This document shows, piece by piece, positions 6,966 through 16,045 of a stretch of DNA of 37,199 bases. Source of the stretch: Pseudarcicella sp. (GTDB lineage Bacteria; Bacteroidota; Bacteroidia; Cytophagales; Spirosomataceae); contig JAGNSI010000005.1 in the NCBI GenBank assembly GCA_017988135.1, forward strand, positions 1 to 37,199, written 5' to 3'. The notes under the pieces were generated by a model that saw only the letters and a list, made by a program, of their open reading frames with translations, ran no database searches and was not told the DNA's origin. The position numbers were made by a program, and so were the translations under genes. How positions within the stretch are numbered: the stretch's first letter is position 1; every line of letters starts with the position of its first letter.

Positions 6966-8453
6966 ATGAAAAACTATATTGATTTAATTGACCAAACAAT
7001 TGAGTTTCCAACATTAGAATTCAATATTGATCAAGAAAATGAGCTCCTATTCAACAATGTTCCCCTGATGGACATCATTAAAGAATATGGAACCCCACTC
7101 AAAATCACTTATTTACCCAAAATAGGAGAACATATAGAAAATGCCAAAAGACTATTCAAAAATGCTATCAAAAAATACAATTATAAAGGCAATTATACCT
7201 ATTGTTATTGCACAAAATCATCTCACTTCAAATTTATAGTAGAAGAAGTTCTGAGCCATAATGTACATATAGAAACGTCATCTGCCTTTGATATAACTAT
7301 AGTAAAATCGTTATTTGATGAAGGAAAAATAAACAAATCAACCTATATACTTTGCAACGGCTATAAGTTACCACTTTATACTCAATACATCAGCGAGCTT
7401 ATAAACGAAGGTTTCAACTGTATACCTATCTTAGATAATCTTAAAGAAATTGACTTTTATGACAAAACAGTCACAGCCGAAACAGTAAATCTGGGAATAA
7501 GAATAGCAACAGATGAAGAACCTGACTTTGCATTTTACACATCAAGATTAGGACTAAGATATTCTGATGTAATGGAGCTATACAAAAACAAAATACAAAA
7601 TAGCTCAAAATACAAGCTAAAAATGCTACATTTCTTTATCAATACAGGCATAAAAGACAGTGCTTACTATTGGTCAGAGCTTAGCCGTTTTATATACAAG
7701 TATTGTGAAATGAAAAAAATATGCCCCGAACTAGACTCTATAGACCTAGGAGGTGGCTTACCTATACAAACATCGCTACAATTCAACTACGACTATCAAG
7801 CAATGATAGATGAAATAGTAGAGTCTATATCATGGATTTGCAATAAAAGTAATGTACCAGTACCCAATCTTTTCACAGAATTTGGATCATTTACTGTTGG
7901 CGAAAGTGGAGCAGTGTTATATGAAATAATTGACCAAAAATTACAAAATGATAAAGAACTTTGGTACATGATAGACGGTTCATTTATCACTCAACTACCA
8001 GATTCATGGGGAATGAACCAAAAATACATAATGTTACCAGTAAACAACTGGGACTTCCCTTATCAAAAAGTAAACTTAGGAGGACTTACCTGCGACTCAA
8101 TGGATTTCTACAACACAGAAGCCCACAGTTCAGATTTATACCTACCAATATTTGAAGAAAATGCAGACAGGCAGTATGTAGGCTTTTTCCATACAGGAGC
8201 ATATCAAGAATCATTAGGAGGTTACGGTGGAATTCAACATTGCTTAATACCAGCCCCGAAACACGTATTAGTAGATAGATTAGAAGATGGAACTATCACA
8301 ACCAGACTATTTTCTGAAGAGCAAGGACAAAAAAGCATGATGGATATATTAGGCTATAATGAAAATAAAAACCAACACATTCAAGAAAGAAAAATAATCA
8401 TGAATGAAAAATCAGAAAAAATAGCACAAAACATATCAAACATAGAACAATAA
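6966..8453 (+). CDS. speA: Arginine decarboxylase, alanine-racemase fold (Bacteroidetes SpeA type)
   Basis: The 495-residue PLP enzyme converts arginine to agmatine, the entry to spermidine synthesis. The PLP lysine lies in YCYCTKSSHFKF (near residue 82). The alanine-racemase-like barrel carries HIETSSAFD and the GIRIA strand, then LDLGGGLP-type phosphate binding (SIDLGGGLPIQ). The beta domain has FTEFGSFTVGESG, LGGLTCDSMDFYN with the substrate-binding CDS motif, and GAYQESLGGYGGIQHCL. This matches the compact arginine decarboxylases of Bacteroidetes, shorter than E. coli SpeA. About 30 extra C-terminal residues after LGYNENKN are Lys/Glu-rich and lie beyond the usual end. A tiny lipoprotein gene follows. 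Confidence 0.88.
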   Translation: MKNYIDLIDQTIEFPTLEFNIDQENELLFNNVPLMDIIKEYGTPLKITYLPKIGEHIENAKRLFKNAIKKYNYKGNYTYCYCTKSSHFKFIVEEVLSHNVHIETSSAFDITIVKSLFDEGKINKSTYILCNGYKLPLYTQYISELINEGFNCIPILDNLKEIDFYDKTVTAETVNLGIRIATDEEPDFAFYTSRLGLRYSDVMELYKNKIQNSSKYKLKMLHFFINTGIKDSAYYWSELSRFIYKYCEMKKICPELDSIDLGGGLPIQTSLQFNYDYQAMIDEIVESISWICNKSNVPVPNLFTEFGSFTVGESGAVLYEIIDQKLQNDKELWYMIDGSFITQLPDSWGMNQKYIMLPVNNWDFPYQKVNLGGLTCDSMDFYNTEAHSSDLYLPIFEENADRQYVGFFHTGAYQESLGGYGGIQHCLIPAPKHVLVDRLEDGTITTRLFSEEQGQKSMMDILGYNENKNQHIQERKIIMNEKSEKIAQNISNIEQ

Positions 8454-8546
8454 GCTCAATTACAACACGTTATAAAATTAAATCTTAAAATCGGAATGAT
8501 TTTTGAAACAAAAAGAGAAATATAGAAACTCACAAATAAACAAAAA

Positions 8547-8666
8547 ATGAAACAATTATTAATAATAATAGGATTTATAGCTATATGTACATCATGTGCA
8601 AAAAAATCAACATGTAAAGCATACGGCGGAACTAGTATAGAAACAATAAACAAAAACAGAAATTAA
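8547..8666 (+). CDS. 39-residue putative lipoprotein with C-K-A-Y motif
   Basis: A very short ORF with ATG at 8547 and TAA at 8664-8666. The translation starts MKQLLIIIGFIAICTSC: a basic N-terminus, a hydrophobic core and a lipobox-like end with Cys17 as the likely acylated residue (the -3 position is Cys, so the lipobox is imperfect). The mature part, AKKSTCKAYGG onward, is about 22 residues with a single further Cys. Tiny lipoproteins with a C-x-A-Y motif are seen in this phylum, but no function is known to me. A good terminator 5 bp after the stop supports a real transcript end here. It probably shares the arginine decarboxylase transcript (93 bp spacing). Confidence 0.6.
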   Translation: MKQLLIIIGFIAICTSCAKKSTCKAYGGTSIETINKNRN

Positions 8667-8670
8667 ATAC

Positions 8671-8696
8671 AAAAGCTAGCATAAAAACTAGCTTTT
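8671..8696 (+). terminator. Terminator after the small lipoprotein gene
   Basis: Nine-bp perfect stem AAAAGCTAG/CTAGCTTTT (8671-8679 with 8688-8696), 8-nt loop, then T/A-rich sequence. It lies 5 bp after the stop codon. Confidence 0.75.
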
Positions 8697-8706
8697 TAAT
8701 AACACA

Positions 8707-8740
8707 AAAGAGGAGCAAATCAAATAGATTGCTCCTCTTT
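8707..8740. terminator. Bidirectional terminator between the decarboxylase unit and the ribosomal superoperon
   Basis: Twelve-bp perfect stem AAAGAGGAGCAA/TTGCTCCTCTTT (8707-8718 with 8729-8740) and a 10-nt loop. It closes the superoperon after rplQ on the minus strand and acts as a second stop for the plus-strand unit. Confidence 0.85.
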
Positions 8741-8764
8741 TATTATAATATAAAATAACAAAAA

Positions 8765-9286
8765 CTATTCAGCTTTATCAGTTTCAGGAAGAATAGTATC
8801 GTTATCAACAACTTCTGCAGAAGACTCTTCAGCAACAACATCAGTTGATGCAGTAGCATCTTTTTTGCCACCACGACGGCTTCTTCTTGTTTTAGAAGCA
8901 ACTTCTGTAGCAGAAGATAATAAAGTTTCATTGAAATCAACTAACTCAATCAAACACATCTCTGCATTATCACCAAGTCTGTTGCCCAATTTTATAATTC
9001 TTGTATAACCACCTGGTCTATTTGCAACTTTTTCAGCTACAATACCAAACAATTCTTTTATAGCTTCTTTATTTTGCAAATAAGAGAAAACAACTCTTCT
9101 GTTGTTTGTGCTATCGTTTTTTGATTTAGTAATCAAAGGTTCAGCATAAACCCTTAATTCTTTTGCTTTAGCAACTGTTGTTTGAATTCTTTTGTGCAAA
9201 AACAATGAAGATGCCATATTAGACAATAAAGCAGCTCTGTGAGAAGATGTTCTTCCCAAGTGGTTGAATTTTTTACCGTGTCTCAT
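8765..9286 (-). CDS. rplQ: 50S ribosomal protein L17
   Basis: The 173-residue protein starts [20 protein letters not shown], the invariant L17 N-terminus, and carries the conserved GGYTRI and [11 protein letters not shown] segments that end the core near residue 118. L17 sits on the large-subunit surface by the tunnel exit. The last roughly 50 residues are an added tail, first basic ([11 protein letters not shown]) and then acidic and Ser/Ala-rich, as is common in Bacteroidetes. It is the last gene of the superoperon, 84 bp after rpoA. Confidence 0.97.
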   Translation of the reverse strand: MRHGKKFNHLGRTSSHRAALLSNMASSLFLHKRIQTTVAKAKELRVYAEPLITKSKNDSTNNRRVVFSYLQNKEAIKELFGIVAEKVANRPGGYTRIIKLGNRLGDNAEMCLIELVDFNETLLSSATEVASKTRRSRRGGKKDATASTDVVAEESSAEVVDNDTILPETDKAE

Positions 9287-9370
9287 AAAAAAAAGTAAGT
9301 TAAAAGCAAATTGAATTGCTGCGGTTAAGGAAGCTCACGCCTGCTCACCTATTACATTAATAAAAATAAA

Positions 9371-10360
9371 TTAATCTTCGTCGATACGATATTTAGTAAC
9401 ATCCATACCGAATTGTAGACCTTTGTCTTCAATCAATTGTTCAAGCTCTGTCAATGATTTCTTACCAAAATTTCTAAATTTCATCATATCAGAAATTTCT
9501 AATCTTGCTAAATCACCTAAAGATTTAACTTCTGCAGATTTCAAACAATTATAAGCCCTAACTGACAAATCTAAATCTGCCAATGAAGTTTTTAATAGTT
9601 TTCTCATATGCAACATCTCCTCATCAACAACGTTTTCTTCTTCAGCTTTTTGGCTTTCAAAAGTCATTGTTTGATCAGAGAATAGCATAAAGTGTTGAAT
9701 CAAAATATATGCAGCTCCTTTCAAAGCATCTTCTGGATGAATAGAACCATCTGTTTCTATATCAAGAATCAACTTCTCATAATCTGTTTTTTGTTCAACA
9801 CGAGTATTTTCTACACTATATTTTACATTTTTAATTGGTGTAAAAATAGAGTCGATTGCAATATGACCAATAGTAGTTTCTTGATTTCTTGGTTCATCTG
9901 CAGGAACATATCCTCTACCCTTCTCAATAACTATTTCCATTTCAAAATCCTTAGATTCATCTAAATGGCAAATCACTAATTCAGGATTTAATATTTCAAA
10001 ATAAGGTGTAAAATTAGAAATATCACCAGCAGTAAGCGAAGTTTGATTTTTAACTTTTACTATAACTTTATTTTCAAGTATTTCTTGAGTTTTCTTAATT
10101 CTTACTTTTTTAAGATTAAGAATTATTTCAGATACATCCTCATGCACACCTTCAATAGAAGAGAATTCGTGTAATACACCAGAAATTTTTACACTTGTAA
10201 TCGCAAATCCTTCTAATGAAGAAAGTAAAATACGACGTAAAGCATTACCTATTGTAACTCCATAGCCTTTTTCTAGAGGCTTAAACTCAAATAACCCGTG
10301 AAAGTCGTCGGCTTTTTCCATTACAACTTTGTCGGGCATTTGGAATGCTAATATAGACAT
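9371..10360 (-). CDS. rpoA: RNA polymerase alpha subunit
   Basis: The 329-residue protein has the N-terminal assembly domain ([20 protein letters not shown], near residues 33-52, contacts beta and beta') and the C-terminal DNA- and activator-binding domain from about 245 on ([30 protein letters not shown]). Between them is an acidic linker (EEENVVDEE). The length is the family norm. It follows rpsD after an unusually long spacer of 199 bp that contains an A/T-only 16-bp dyad and a possible -7 box, so its expression could be partly uncoupled from the upstream genes. Confidence 0.98.
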   Translation of the reverse strand: MSILAFQMPDKVVMEKADDFHGLFEFKPLEKGYGVTIGNALRRILLSSLEGFAITSVKISGVLHEFSSIEGVHEDVSEIILNLKKVRIKKTQEILENKVIVKVKNQTSLTAGDISNFTPYFEILNPELVICHLDESKDFEMEIVIEKGRGYVPADEPRNQETTIGHIAIDSIFTPIKNVKYSVENTRVEQKTDYEKLILDIETDGSIHPEDALKGAAYILIQHFMLFSDQTMTFESQKAEEENVVDEEMLHMRKLLKTSLADLDLSVRAYNCLKSAEVKSLGDLARLEISDMMKFRNFGKKSLTELEQLIEDKGLQFGMDVTKYRIDED

Positions 10361-10449
10361 ATTTTGAAGCTTATGTTGTTATTAAACTATAATTTAAATA
10401 AATAAAATTCAATATTTATACAATAAATTAGTCAATAATTTTTAAAATA

Positions 10450-10457
10450 CAAAATTA
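10450..10457 (-). promoter_or_regulatory. Possible internal -7 box before rpoA
   Basis: Minus-strand TAATTTTG matches TAnnTTTG about 90 bp before rpoA. The only TTTG-like partner is 12 nt away, too close, so the assignment is weak. Confidence 0.25.
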
Positions 10458-10486
10458 GAGAAATAAATGCAAATAATAATGAATTA

Positions 10487-10533
10487 TTAAAAATAAATTA
10501 ATAAACAATATATATTCATTAATTTATTTTTAA
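10487..10533 (-). other. Perfect 16-bp A/T-only inverted repeat in the rpsD-rpoA spacer
   Basis: Arms TTAAAAATAAATTAAT (10487-10502) and its exact reverse complement (10518-10533) flank a 15-nt loop. It can form a long hairpin in the message between rpsD and rpoA. No following U-run of terminator type is present, so an RNA stability or processing element fits better than a terminator. Confidence 0.55.
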
Positions 10534-10559
10534 ATTTTTCTACTAAATAACAAAAAATA

Positions 10560-11165
10560 TTATTTAGAGTAAAGCTCAACAATTGCTTGTTCGTTGAAGT
10601 TTTCAGGAATTTGATCCCTTTCTGGCATTGCAATGAAAGTACCTACAAGCGTAGAACCATCCCACTCTAACCAATTAAATTTCTTAGTTGCACGTCCTGC
10701 TAATGAGTGAGTAACAACCTCTAATGACTTAGATTTTTCACGAACACCTACAAATTGACCTGCTTTCAAAGAATAAGAAGGGATATTTACAACATCACCA
10801 TCTACAATAATATGTTTGTGTATAACCAATTGTCTAGCAGCGCGTCTAGTTGGAGCAATACCTAACCTGTAAACAACGTTATCCAATCTTGCTTCGCACA
10901 ATTTAATAAGGTTTTCACCAGTAATACCTTCTTTAACAGCTGCTTTATGAAATAGATTTTCAAATTGACGTTCTAATATACCATAAGTATATTTCACTTT
11001 TTGCTTTTCTTTCAATTGTAATGAATACTCAGATACTTTAGCACGCTTACCTTTACCGTGCATACCTGGAGCATAATTTTTACGAGCTAAAGCCTTGCTC
11101 GGACCTAAAATTGCTTCACCGAATCTACGTGCAATTTTAGACTTTGGACCTGTATATCTTGCCAT
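10560..11165 (-). CDS. rpsD: 30S ribosomal protein S4
   Basis: The 201-residue protein begins [20 protein letters not shown] and carries the S4 RNA-binding domain around residues 90-150 ([41 protein letters not shown]). It has no N-terminal Cys cluster, so it is the zinc-free form. S4 nucleates the 5' domain of 16S rRNA and in other bacteria represses its own operon, so the two hairpins between rpsK and rpsD are worth noting as possible targets. Confidence 0.98.
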   Translation of the reverse strand: MARYTGPKSKIARRFGEAILGPSKALARKNYAPGMHGKGKRAKVSEYSLQLKEKQKVKYTYGILERQFENLFHKAAVKEGITGENLIKLCEARLDNVVYRLGIAPTRRAARQLVIHKHIIVDGDVVNIPSYSLKAGQFVGVREKSKSLEVVTHSLAGRATKKFNWLEWDGSTLVGTFIAMPERDQIPENFNEQAIVELYSK

Positions 11166-11182
11166 TTGTTATAAAGTATAAG

Positions 11183-11202
11183 TCATTATGAAAACATAAT
11201 GA
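11183..11202 (-). other. Hairpin just upstream of rpsD
   Basis: Perfect 8-bp stem TCATTATG/CATAATGA with a 4-nt loop, 18 nt before the rpsD ATG on the minus strand. Confidence 0.5.
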
Positions 11203-11223
11203 AGTAATTATATATAGAAAAAA

Positions 11224-11253
11224 GACTGAATTATAATTACTAATAATTCAGTC
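11224..11253 (-). terminator. Terminator-like hairpin inside the superoperon (rpsK-rpsD)
   Basis: Perfect 11-bp stem GACTGAATTAT/ATAATTCAGTC (11224-11234 with 11243-11253), 8-nt loop, followed on the minus strand by six U. It lies between rpsK and rpsD and could cause partial termination or define an RNA 3' end. Confidence 0.55.
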
Positions 11254-11261
11254 AAAAAAAA

Positions 11262-11657
11262 TTAAACTCTTCTGCGTTTTGGAGGACGACAACCATTATG
11301 AGGCAATGGAGTGATATCTTTTATAAGCGTAACCTCAATTCCTGAATTTTGAATAGTTCTGATAGCAGACTCACGACCTGAACCTGGTCCTTTAACAAAT
11401 ACATCCGCTTTTTTCATACCAGCTTCAACTGCAACAGCAGCACAATTTGAAGCTGCCATTTGTGCAGCATATGGAGTATTTTTCTTAGAACCTCTAAAAC
11501 CCATTTTACCAGCAGATGCCCAAGAAATAACCTGTCCAGCATTGTTAGTAATAGATATAATAATATTATTGAAAGAGGCTTTGATATGAACTTGACCTAC
11601 TGGTTCAACAACGACAATTCTTTTTTTAGCTTTGTCTTTTCTTTTAGCTTGTGCCAT
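11262..11657 (-). CDS. rpsK: 30S ribosomal protein S11
   Basis: Read from the ATG at 11657, the 131-residue product starts [13 protein letters not shown], the usual length. An in-frame start 48 bp further up would add 16 residues with no family counterpart. Conserved parts are AHIKASFNN-like [27 protein letters not shown] and the invariant C-terminal [15 protein letters not shown]11 forms the 30S platform near the mRNA exit channel with S18. It lies 89 bp after rpsM. Confidence 0.97.
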   Translation of the reverse strand: MAQAKRKDKAKKRIVVVEPVGQVHIKASFNNIIISITNNAGQVISWASAGKMGFRGSKKNTPYAAQMAASNCAAVAVEAGMKKADVFVKGPGSGRESAIRTIQNSGIEVTLIKDITPLPHNGCRPPKRRRV

Positions 11658-11746
11658 TATAAAATTTTTGTTTGTAATACTATATATCGAGTTTTTTAGT
11701 TGCACTAAATCTTTGATACAGCGTTAGTATTAATTAAGCTAACTAA

Positions 11747-12124
11747 TTATTTAGTAGCTTTCTTTTTGTTAGCAATTGTTTTACGTTTTCCTTTACGAGT
11801 ACGAGAGTTATTTTTAGTACGCTGTCCCCTAACTGGTAAACCTTTACGGTGACGCAAACCTCTGTAACATCCAATATCCATCAAACGTTTGATATTCAAT
11901 TGTATTTCTGATTTTAACTGACCTTCTGTTTTGAATTCAGCAGCAATGATAGCACGAATAGCAGATGCTTCTTCGTCATTCCATTCCCCAGCTTTTTTAT
12001 CAAAAGAGATATTAGCTTTACTTAAAATCAATTGTGAAGTTGGACGACCTATACCAAAAATGTAAGTCAATGCAATTTCACCTCTTTTTTTGTCGGGTAT
12101 ATCTACCCCTGCAATACGAGCCAT
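11747..12124 (-). CDS. rpsM: 30S ribosomal protein S13
   Basis: The 125-residue protein starts [20 protein letters not shown] and has the helix-two-turns-helix core with the [10 protein letters not shown] motif. The conserved [17 protein letters not shown] segment near residues 90-106 contacts tRNA and bridges to the 50S subunit, and the tail is basic. It sits in the 30S head. It follows rpmJ by 54 bp, with no distinctive element in that spacer. Confidence 0.98.
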   Translation of the reverse strand: MARIAGVDIPDKKRGEIALTYIFGIGRPTSQLILSKANISFDKKAGEWNDEEASAIRAIIAAEFKTEGQLKSEIQLNIKRLMDIGCYRGLRHRKGLPVRGQRTKNNSRTRKGKRKTIANKKKATK

Positions 12125-12178
12125 GTTGTTATAAGAACTTGTGTTTATGCCTAGTGAAAAAAATATACAACCAGACGA

Positions 12179-12295
12179 TTATCCTTGTCTTTGTTTGTAT
12201 TTAGGATTCTTTTTGTTAATAACATAAAGTTTACCGTGTCTACGTATTACTTTACATTCTATACTACGCTTTTTAATCGACGCTTTTACTTTCAT
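12179..12295 (-). CDS. rpmJ: 50S ribosomal protein L36 (zinc-free form)
   Basis: A 38-residue ORF reading [20 protein letters not shown] and ending [12 protein letters not shown], the classic L36 pattern. Only one Cys remains of the Cys3-His zinc set of the C+ form, and the expected C-terminal Cys and His positions are Asn and Tyr. This is therefore the C-minus form, as usual in Bacteroidetes. It binds 23S rRNA helices near the peptidyl transferase region. It lies in order between infA and rpsM. Confidence 0.95.
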   Translation of the reverse strand: MKVKASIKKRSIECKVIRRHGKLYVINKKNPKYKQRQG

Positions 12296-12347
12296 TTTAT
12301 TTAATATTAAAAACTATTCTGATTTGTACAAAGATGATACCGAAACA

Positions 12348-12566
12348 TTATTTGTAACGATAAACAATTCTGGCTTTAGATAAATCGTAAGGTGACATTT
12401 CAAGTTTAACCTTATCACCTGGTAATATCTTAATATAGTTCATCCTCATTTTTCCCGATATATGAGCAATAACTTGATGCGTATTTTCGAGTTCAACCCT
12501 AAACATAGCATTTGATAAGGCTTCTAAGATAATACCGTCTACTTCTATAGATGACTGTTTGGCCAT
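12348..12566 (-). CDS. infA: Translation initiation factor IF-1
   Basis: The 72-residue single OB-fold protein starts [20 protein letters not shown] and carries the conserved [20 protein letters not shown] and [21 protein letters not shown] segments. It occupies the ribosomal A site during initiation together with IF-2 and IF-3. The length is exactly that of the family. It lies 24 bp after map and 52 bp before rpmJ, the standard spc/alpha boundary order. Confidence 0.98.
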   Translation of the reverse strand: MAKQSSIEVDGIILEALSNAMFRVELENTHQVIAHISGKMRMNYIKILPGDKVKLEMSPYDLSKARIVYRYK

Positions 12567-12590
12567 TAACTAAATTTTAAAATATAAAAA

Positions 12591-13397
12591 TTAAATATTT
12601 ACTAAAATATCAGACTCTTTAATAACTTCTTCAATATATAGAAAAGTAGTAAGAATATCTGCTTGATTTTTACGAACTGCTACAGTATGTTCAAAATGAG
12701 CGGAAGGTAATTTATCTGAAGTACGTATTGTCCAACCGTCATTATCTTGAACAATTGACTTTTTACCAAGATTTATCATTGGCTCAATAGCAATAACAGT
12801 ATTAGATTTCAATTTTATTCCGTCACCTTTCCTTCCATAATTTGGAACTTCAGGAGATTCGTGCAAAGATTTACCAACTCCATGACCTACCAACTCCCTA
12901 ACAACAGTAAAATTTTTACTCTCACAAAAAGTTTGTATAGAATTACCTAAATCACCAATTCTCTTACCTTCAATTGCATTGTTTAAACCTACGTATAAAG
13001 ATTCTTTGGTAGTTTTCAAAAGCAATTGAACAGCCTCAGACACATTTCCAACTCCATAAGTATATGCACTATCTGCGTGATAACCATTGAGCTTAACTCC
13101 GCAATCTATAGAAATAATGTCACCATCTTTAATTTCATATAAACTAGGTATTCCATGAACAACTACATCATTAACAGAAATACATAAAGATGCAGGGTAT
13201 TTTCTACCGCCAACATTATAATTCAAAAAAGAAGGTATAGCTTTATTATCATTAATGAATTCAAAAGCTATATTATCTAATTTCTTTGTAGTAACACCAA
13301 TTGCAATACTCTTAGCTACTTCAGCGTGACATTTACCTAAAATAACAGCATTAGAGCGAATAATTTCAATTTCTTCGTCAGATTTAATCAATATCAT
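12591..13397 (-). CDS. map: Type I methionine aminopeptidase
   Basis: The 268-residue product removes the N-terminal Met from nascent proteins. The metal ligands are visible as SIDCGVKLNGYHADSAYTY (two Asp), VGHGVGKSLHE (His), AIEPMINLG (Glu) and the late FEHTVAV Glu; the substrate His lies in VVVHGIPS. The ATG at 13397 (MILIKSDEEIE) is chosen because the frame further up overlaps the end of secY with weak TTG/GTG starts. With this start the gap to the secY stop is only 4 bp, indicating coupling. It is in the normal spc-operon place. Confidence 0.96.
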   Translation of the reverse strand: MILIKSDEEIEIIRSNAVILGKCHAEVAKSIAIGVTTKKLDNIAFEFINDNKAIPSFLNYNVGGRKYPASLCISVNDVVVHGIPSLYEIKDGDIISIDCGVKLNGYHADSAYTYGVGNVSEAVQLLLKTTKESLYVGLNNAIEGKRIGDLGNSIQTFCESKNFTVVRELVGHGVGKSLHESPEVPNYGRKGDGIKLKSNTVIAIEPMINLGKKSIVQDNDGWTIRTSDKLPSAHFEHTVAVRKNQADILTTFLYIEEVIKESDILVNI

Positions 13398-13401
13398 AGA
13401 A

Positions 13402-14730
13402 CTAAGCACCAATTGTGGCTTCTGTCCTACCTTGAACTCTACCCGATTTCATTAAACCATCATATTTCAAAGTTAATAAATAACTTTCAATTTGTTGAAG
13501 AGTATCTAAAACTACACCAACTAATATCAACAATGAAGTACCTCCAAAAAATGATGCAAGACCACTTGTAATACCAAACAAGCTTGCTATTGCAGGTAAA
13601 ATTGCAATAATAGCTAACATAAAAGCTCCAGGTAAAGTAATTCTATCAAGAACAGTTGCTAAAAAATTAGAAGTTTCTTCCCCTGGCTTATAACCTGGTA
13701 CAAATCCATTACCTCTTTTCATATCATCTGAAATTTGAACAGGATTGATAGAAATTGCAGTATAAAAAAATGTAAAAACTATAATTAATGTTGCAAATAA
13801 TAGACTGTACTGCCAAGAAGAAAAATCAGAAAAAACTTGAGCTAAAGAAGCCATATTTTCATTTTTACCATCATTAGATAGCTTTGAAAACAATAAATTA
13901 GGCAAAAACATTAAAGCTTGAGCAAAAATTATTGGCATTACACCAGAAGCATTTAGCTTCAACGGTATATATTGACGCTCACCTCCAACCGAAAGTTTGT
14001 TACCAACAACCTGTTGTGCATACTGTACTGGTATTTTTCTTATAGCCTGAGTAATCATTACTGCAAAAATCACTATAAAAAATAAGGCAATCATTTCTAA
14101 AATAAACAATAAAGCTCCTTGAGTACCTCTACTATTAGCTTCAGCTAAAATAGAACTAGGCAATCTAGACACAATACCAATCATAATTAACATAGAAATA
14201 CCATTACCGATACCTTTATCAGTAATTTTTTCACCTAACCACATACTAAACATTGTACCTGCAACTAAAATAACCACAGAATACAATCTAAAAGAAACAG
14301 GATTAACTAAAATAGCTTCTGCTGGAATAGATGTTTGTATGTAAGTCAATGCTTGTGCAATAGTTACTAAAATAGTCAATACTCTTGTAATCTGATTTAA
14401 TTTTTTTCTACCAGATTCACCGTCTTTCTGCATCTTTTGAAAATAAGGCAAAGCAATAGTCAAAAGTTGTATTGCTATAGAAGCAGAAATATAAGGCATT
14501 ATTCCTAATGCTAAAATAGAGGCGTTATTAAAAGCACCTCCTGAAAACATATTTAGTAAACCTAAAAGGCCTCCGTCAGCCTTCTTTGCCAATTGTGAAG
14601 GATCTATACCAGGTAATACGATATACGAACCTAAACGAAAAAACATGATGAATAAGATGGTATTAAGAATACGACCTTTAAGTTCTTCTATTGAAAAAAT
14701 ATTTTTAATGGTTGTTATAAACTTATTCAT
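13402..14730 (-). CDS. secY: Preprotein translocase subunit SecY
   Basis: The 442-residue polytopic protein forms the channel of the SecYEG translocon in the inner membrane. About ten hydrophobic segments are visible. The plug and TM2 region (FSGGAFNNASILALGIMPYISASI, split here as FSGGAFNNAS and LGIMPYISAS), QLLTIALPYF, and the GIGNGIS loop are typical. The cytosolic loop with QYAQQVVG, and RGNGFVPGYKPGEETS near residue 340, confirm SecY rather than SecY2. It is co-transcribed after rplO (36 bp) and before map. Confidence 0.98.
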   Translation of the reverse strand: MNKFITTIKNIFSIEELKGRILNTILFIMFFRLGSYIVLPGIDPSQLAKKADGGLLGLLNMFSGGAFNNASILALGIMPYISASIAIQLLTIALPYFQKMQKDGESGRKKLNQITRVLTILVTIAQALTYIQTSIPAEAILVNPVSFRLYSVVILVAGTMFSMWLGEKITDKGIGNGISMLIMIGIVSRLPSSILAEANSRGTQGALLFILEMIALFFIVIFAVMITQAIRKIPVQYAQQVVGNKLSVGGERQYIPLKLNASGVMPIIFAQALMFLPNLLFSKLSNDGKNENMASLAQVFSDFSSWQYSLLFATLIIVFTFFYTAISINPVQISDDMKRGNGFVPGYKPGEETSNFLATVLDRITLPGAFMLAIIAILPAIASLFGITSGLASFFGGTSLLILVGVVLDTLQQIESYLLTLKYDGLMKSGRVQGRTEATIGA

Positions 14731-14766
14731 TACAGTTTTTATATAATTAATACAGGAATCTAGTTT

Positions 14767-15243
14767 TTATTGTACTCTTACAAATTTAGTTGGCTTAGGC
14801 AAAACAATTGCTTTACCACCAGCTTTCTCAATTGCAACTATTGCTGAAGAAGAGAAACCATCAGCATGAACTTCAACAGATGAAGAAATTTCACCACGAT
14901 TAAGTATTTTAACTAAATCATTTTTAGAAACCAATCCATTTGTGTAAAGAACTTCTTTTGTGATAACTGACAATTTTTCAGCTTCTGCTAAAGATTGTAA
15001 AGTATCCAAATTTATTGCTTTATACTCAATTCTATTGATATTTTTGAAACCAAACTTAGGAACACGTCTTTGTAAAGGCATTTGACCACCTTCAAAACCA
15101 CTTTTACGTGAATAACCAGATCTTGACTGTGCACCTTTATGACCTCGTGCAGAAGTTCCACCAAGGCCAGAACCCTGACCACGACCAACTCTTTTTCTTG
15201 TTTTTACTGAACCGAATGCCGGTTTTAATGAAGAAAGATTCAT
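14767..15243 (-). CDS. rplO: 50S ribosomal protein L15
   Basis: The 158-residue product begins [20 protein letters not shown] and has the long Gly/Arg-rich N-terminal extension ([20 protein letters not shown]) that threads into 23S rRNA. A globular C-terminal domain follows, with [20 protein letters not shown]. The length is slightly above the bacterial norm of about 145-150. It precedes secY by 36 bp. Confidence 0.98.
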   Translation of the reverse strand: MNLSSLKPAFGSVKTRKRVGRGQGSGLGGTSARGHKGAQSRSGYSRKSGFEGGQMPLQRRVPKFGFKNINRIEYKAINLDTLQSLAEAEKLSVITKEVLYTNGLVSKNDLVKILNRGEISSSVEVHADGFSSSAIVAIEKAGGKAIVLPKPTKFVRVQ

Positions 15244-15271
15244 TTTAAAAAATATTTAATAGTTGCTAATC

Positions 15272-15289
15272 GCTAGCCAACTGGCTAAC
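15272..15289 (-). other. Hairpin in the rpmD-rplO spacer
   Basis: Seven-bp stem on the minus strand (one G-U pair) around TAGCC/GGCTA with a 4-nt loop. It lies between the rpmD stop and the rplO start. Confidence 0.45.
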
Positions 15290-15301
15290 TCGCCTAAGGA
15301 A

Positions 15302-15481
15302 TTATATCCTTTCTACTGAAATCAAATGATTTACAGCTCTAATCATGCCTTCAATAGCAGGATTAGTTTCTTTTTCTACACTTTTATTAAGTTTACCTAA
15401 ACCTAAAGCTTTAATAGTTCTTTTTTGAACTTCTGGCTTTTTGATAGTACTCTTAACTTGTGTTATTATAACTTTTGACAT
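15302..15481 (-). CDS. rpmD: 50S ribosomal protein L30
   Basis: A 59-residue ORF starting MSKVIITQVKSTIKKPEVQK and continuing with RTIKALGLGKLNKS, the L30 signature, and a helix containing GMIRAVNHLI. L30 is a small ferredoxin-fold protein of the large subunit that also replaces the L7e family. The start is the ATG at 15481, 39 bp after the rpsE stop, and the position between rpsE and rplO is the expected one. Confidence 0.95.
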   Translation of the reverse strand: MSKVIITQVKSTIKKPEVQKRTIKALGLGKLNKSVEKETNPAIEGMIRAVNHLISVERI

Positions 15482-15520
15482 TATATTAATATTTAAATGT
15501 TTGTAATAAACATTATTAAA

Positions 15521-16039
15521 TTATCCGTTAAAAACTTTAGCTACAGAAATTCCTCTTTGAAATGCAATAGTATGTGGATTTCTCATTTTAACCAAAGCAT
15601 CAACAGTAGCCTTCACCACGTTGTGTGGATTAGATGAACCTTTAGATTTAGCAAGAATATCGTGAATACCTGCAGATTCCAAAACAGCACGCATTGCACC
15701 ACCAGCAATAAGACCAGTACCAGGAGCTGCTGGTTTCAATAAAACGAAACCGCCTGAAAACTTACCAATTTGCTCATGAGGAACAGTTGCTTTAAGTAAT
15801 GGAACAGCAAAAAGATTTTTCTTTGCATCTTCAATGCCTTTAGTAATTGCGTCAGTAACTTCATTGGCTTTACCTAATCCAAAACCAACAACACCATGAC
15901 CATCTCCAACTACTACAATAGCAGAAAAACTAAATCTACGACCACCTTTAACAACTTTAGCGACACGATTTATAGCTACTACCTTTTCTTTTAATTCTGC
16001 TTCATTAACCTTTACAGGTTTTGATTGTAATTTAGACAT
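15521..16039 (-). CDS. rpsE: 30S ribosomal protein S5
   Basis: The 172-residue protein has the N-terminal dsRBD-like domain ([20 protein letters not shown], then [10 protein letters not shown]) and the C-terminal S5 fold ([38 protein letters not shown]). S5 sits on the 30S body with S4 at the mRNA entry side and influences decoding accuracy. It follows rplR by only 6 bp. Confidence 0.98.
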   Translation of the reverse strand: MSKLQSKPVKVNEAELKEKVVAINRVAKVVKGGRRFSFSAIVVVGDGHGVVGFGLGKANEVTDAITKGIEDAKKNLFAVPLLKATVPHEQIGKFSGGFVLLKPAAPGTGLIAGGAMRAVLESAGIHDILAKSKGSSNPHNVVKATVDALVKMRNPHTIAFQRGISVAKVFNG

Positions 16040-16045
16040 ATAATT

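Noticed and set aside
8456-8653. 65-residue minus-strand ORF opposite the small lipoprotein
   Set aside because: It has no recognisable domain, no promoter, and overlaps the terminator region of the other strand.
11658-11705. 16-residue extension of S11
   Set aside because: No family counterpart; MAQAKRKD from 11657 is the normal start.
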